Shown piece by piece: positions 63,150 to 64,000 of a stretch of 64,000 nucleotides of DNA; position 1 is the first letter of the stretch, and the number at the start of each line of letters is the position of its first letter. A program made the position numbers and the translations under genes. Source of the stretch: Paracoccus shanxieyensis (GTDB lineage Bacteria; Pseudomonadota; Alphaproteobacteria; Rhodobacterales; Rhodobacteraceae); NCBI RefSeq assembly GCF_009711265.1, contig NZ_WMII01000006.1, positions 158,300 to 222,299 on the forward strand. Reading direction: 5' to 3'. The notes beneath the pieces were generated by a model. It searched no databases, was not told the origin of the DNA, and saw nothing but the letters and a program-made list of their open reading frames with translations.

Positions 63150-63370
63150 CCCACCCGCGCGGGCGGGATGCGAGCTGGCCACACAAGGGGCTGCTTCTGG
63201 CCCACTCCCCCAAAACCCATCGGTGCAAGGCATGGGGATGCGCGGCGCCACCAACTTATCGTAGTCATAGCCGATCTGGTGTGCATGTCGCGCATGAGCG
63301 GCATCTGTGCGTCAATACCATGGCGGCGGACGGAAACGCGGCTTTTCTGGCGCGCTGCTTCGCCGCTCCA
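63150..63370 (+). repeat. Repeat unit 1 with putA 3'-end copy
   Basis: First unit of a tandem pair. Its first half (CAAGGGGCTGCT at 63184, GTGCAAGGCATGGGGAT at 63223) matches unit 2 at an offset of ~237 bp. Its second half (63253-63357) matches the last ~100 bp of putA and would read HVAHERHLCVNTMAADGNA. Confidence 0.85.
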
Positions 63371-63392
63371 GTCGCCTCGCTTTTTCCACCCC

Positions 63393-63590
63393 CGCCCGCG
63401 CGGGACACGATCCGGCCACGCAAGGGGCTGCTCTTGGCACAGCTCCCCCAAACCCACCCGTGCAAGGCATGGGGATAGGTGGTCTGACCAACTGATCAGG
63501 CCATGGCCGATCCGGCACATGTCGCGCATGAGCGACATCTGTGTGTCGTTTTCACAGCGGCGGGCGGAAACGCGGCCTCGTTGGCGGGTT
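63393..63590 (+). repeat. Repeat unit 2 with putA 3'-end copy
   Basis: Second unit of the pair. CAAGGGGCTGCT is at 63421, and the putA-like part at 63490-63590 is roughly 80% identical by eye to putA 61450-61552, including AACTGATC and CATGTCGCGCATGAGCG. It would read HVAHERHLCVVFTAAGGNA after a 1-base shift, so it is not a working gene. Confidence 0.85.
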
Positions 63591-63881
63591 GCTCCGGCAT
63601 TCCTGCCCAGGTCCCATGCATATTGGCGAGGCACACGGATGCGTCCGGCCACCGACGATCACGGCGCGCCCTGTCCGCCAGCGCCTTTGCTGGCACGCTT
63701 CTCTACGCCGCGACCACAACGTCGGGCGGAAACGCGCCTTTACCGCCCGGGGCCTTGCTGTCGCGCTTCCCCCGCACGGCACAGGACCACCAACGCCCCG
63801 CCGCATCCGAACGCGGCCCCCGCCCCAACCCGCATCATCCGCGCGGCGGTCCGCCCGTCCGTCATCCCGTCGGCCAGCCCC

Positions 63882-64000
63882 TCACCCCATGCGTTCGCTG
63901 GCATAGCTGCCGGGCGAGGCCGGGAAGATCACGGTCTTGTTGCCGTTCAGGAAGGCGCGGCGGTGGATATGGGCGTGGATCGCCCGCGCCAGAACCTGGC
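63882..64000 (-). CDS. purU: Formyltetrahydrofolate deformylase PurU (5' part beyond window)
   Basis: The last 38 codons and the stop of a minus-strand gene that enters from the right edge. The visible protein reads VLARAIHAHIHRRAFLNGN, then KTVIF and a short tail SPGSYASERMG. The stretch ARAIHAHIHRR-FLNG-KTVIF is the conserved C-terminus of PurU, which hydrolyses 10-formyl-THF to formate and THF. Only the end is seen, so the call rests on this short match. Confidence 0.8.
   Translation of the reverse strand, partial: QVLARAIHAHIHRRAFLNGNKTVIFPASPGSYASERMG

Larger units (their letters stand above)
62979..63881. other. 0.9-kb non-coding stretch with putA-related repeats
   Basis: No credible gene is seen between the LTD-Hint gene and the purU fragment. 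Frames here are short, shift between strands and lack the codon pattern of the genome. The interval holds two ~235-bp repeat units (63150-63590) and a shorter decayed copy near 63713-63745. The rest has no recognised feature. Confidence 0.8.

Noticed and set aside
58017..63254. A 1745-codon open frame on the minus strand
   Set aside because: It is antisense to putA and the Hint gene, which have clear domains. The predicted product is Arg/His/Gln rich, as expected for the shadow of a GC-rich gene.
63150..63590. Possible CRISPR or IS ends in the terminal repeat region
   Set aside because: Only two long, diverged units of ~235 bp; no short identical repeats, no transposase and no terminal inverted repeats.
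62939..63652. A 237-codon minus-strand frame across the repeats
   Set aside because: It reads through both repeat units and the end of the Hint gene. The repeated peptide segments only mirror the DNA repeat, and no start context or domain is present.

Overview
The window looks like chromosome of a high-GC alphaproteobacterium of the Rhodobacteraceae, most likely Paracoccus or a close relative. The signs are about 65% GC, third codon positions that are almost always G or C, tight ATGA-type gene overlaps, a PQQ-alcohol oxidation module of the FlhSR/PedF type, a PutA without a DNA-binding domain next to a divergent Lrp-type PutR, and Hint/RTX proteins typical of that family. I see no rRNA, tRNA, phage, IS element or CRISPR array. 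About 58 protein genes can be supported. The first and last are cut by the window edges.

Layout. (1) 1-2.5 kb: an acyl-CoA ligase (cut at the left edge) and a LivG-type ABC ATPase, divergent from a LysR regulator. (2) 3.6-5.9 kb: a PepSY protein, response regulator and histidine kinase operon. (3) 6-10.2 kb: a protein made almost entirely of RTX repeats, a Nudix hydrolase, a LuxR-type regulator without a synthase, a small membrane protein, and an OYE flavoenzyme divergent from an HxlR regulator. (4) 10.2-14.3 kb: ECF sigma, anti-sigma, DUF2076, ExoD and TerC-CBS genes in one direction. (5) 14.3-24.8 kb: a quinoprotein alcohol-oxidation island. It holds a PQQ dehydrogenase, cytochrome c-550, SoxYZ-like carrier, metallohydrolase and CXXCW-type protein, plus a soluble sensor set of hybrid kinase, FIST protein and NarL-type regulator. 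(6) 24.8-25.7 kb: an ArsR/SRPBCC pair. (7) 25.8-39 kb: a 12-gene leftward operon with a Pot-type ABC importer and a chain of oxidoreductases and an aminotransferase, divergent from a LysR/GcvA-like regulator. (8) 40-47.7 kb: a second LysR, then a leftward run of CDP-alcohol phosphotransferase, sulfatase-like membrane enzyme, SBP, ATPase, a tandem-fused ABC permease and a glycosyltransferase. (9) 47.8-52.5 kb: cytochrome b561, an EmrAB-type pump with a divergent TetR and a 31-bp palindromic operator, and a DUF3016 protein. (10) 52.6-64 kb: KatG, a small orphan protein, a MYG1-like protein, an aldo/keto reductase, PutR/PutA and an LTD-Hint protein. A 0.9-kb non-coding stretch follows, with two ~235-bp repeat units that each contain a decayed copy of the 3' end of putA. 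A PurU fragment closes the window.

How the genes work together. The PQQ island is a self-contained periplasmic alcohol oxidation chain with its own cytosolic sensor, and two near-identical 25-bp motifs in it probably mark its promoters. The 12-gene operon looks like a dedicated uptake and degradation route for an amine or amino alcohol, ending in semialdehyde, keto- and hydroxyacid steps. The most unusual signals are the putA-derived repeats, the twin motif, the fused permease locked to envelope-glycan enzymes, and several strong palindromes at regulator genes.
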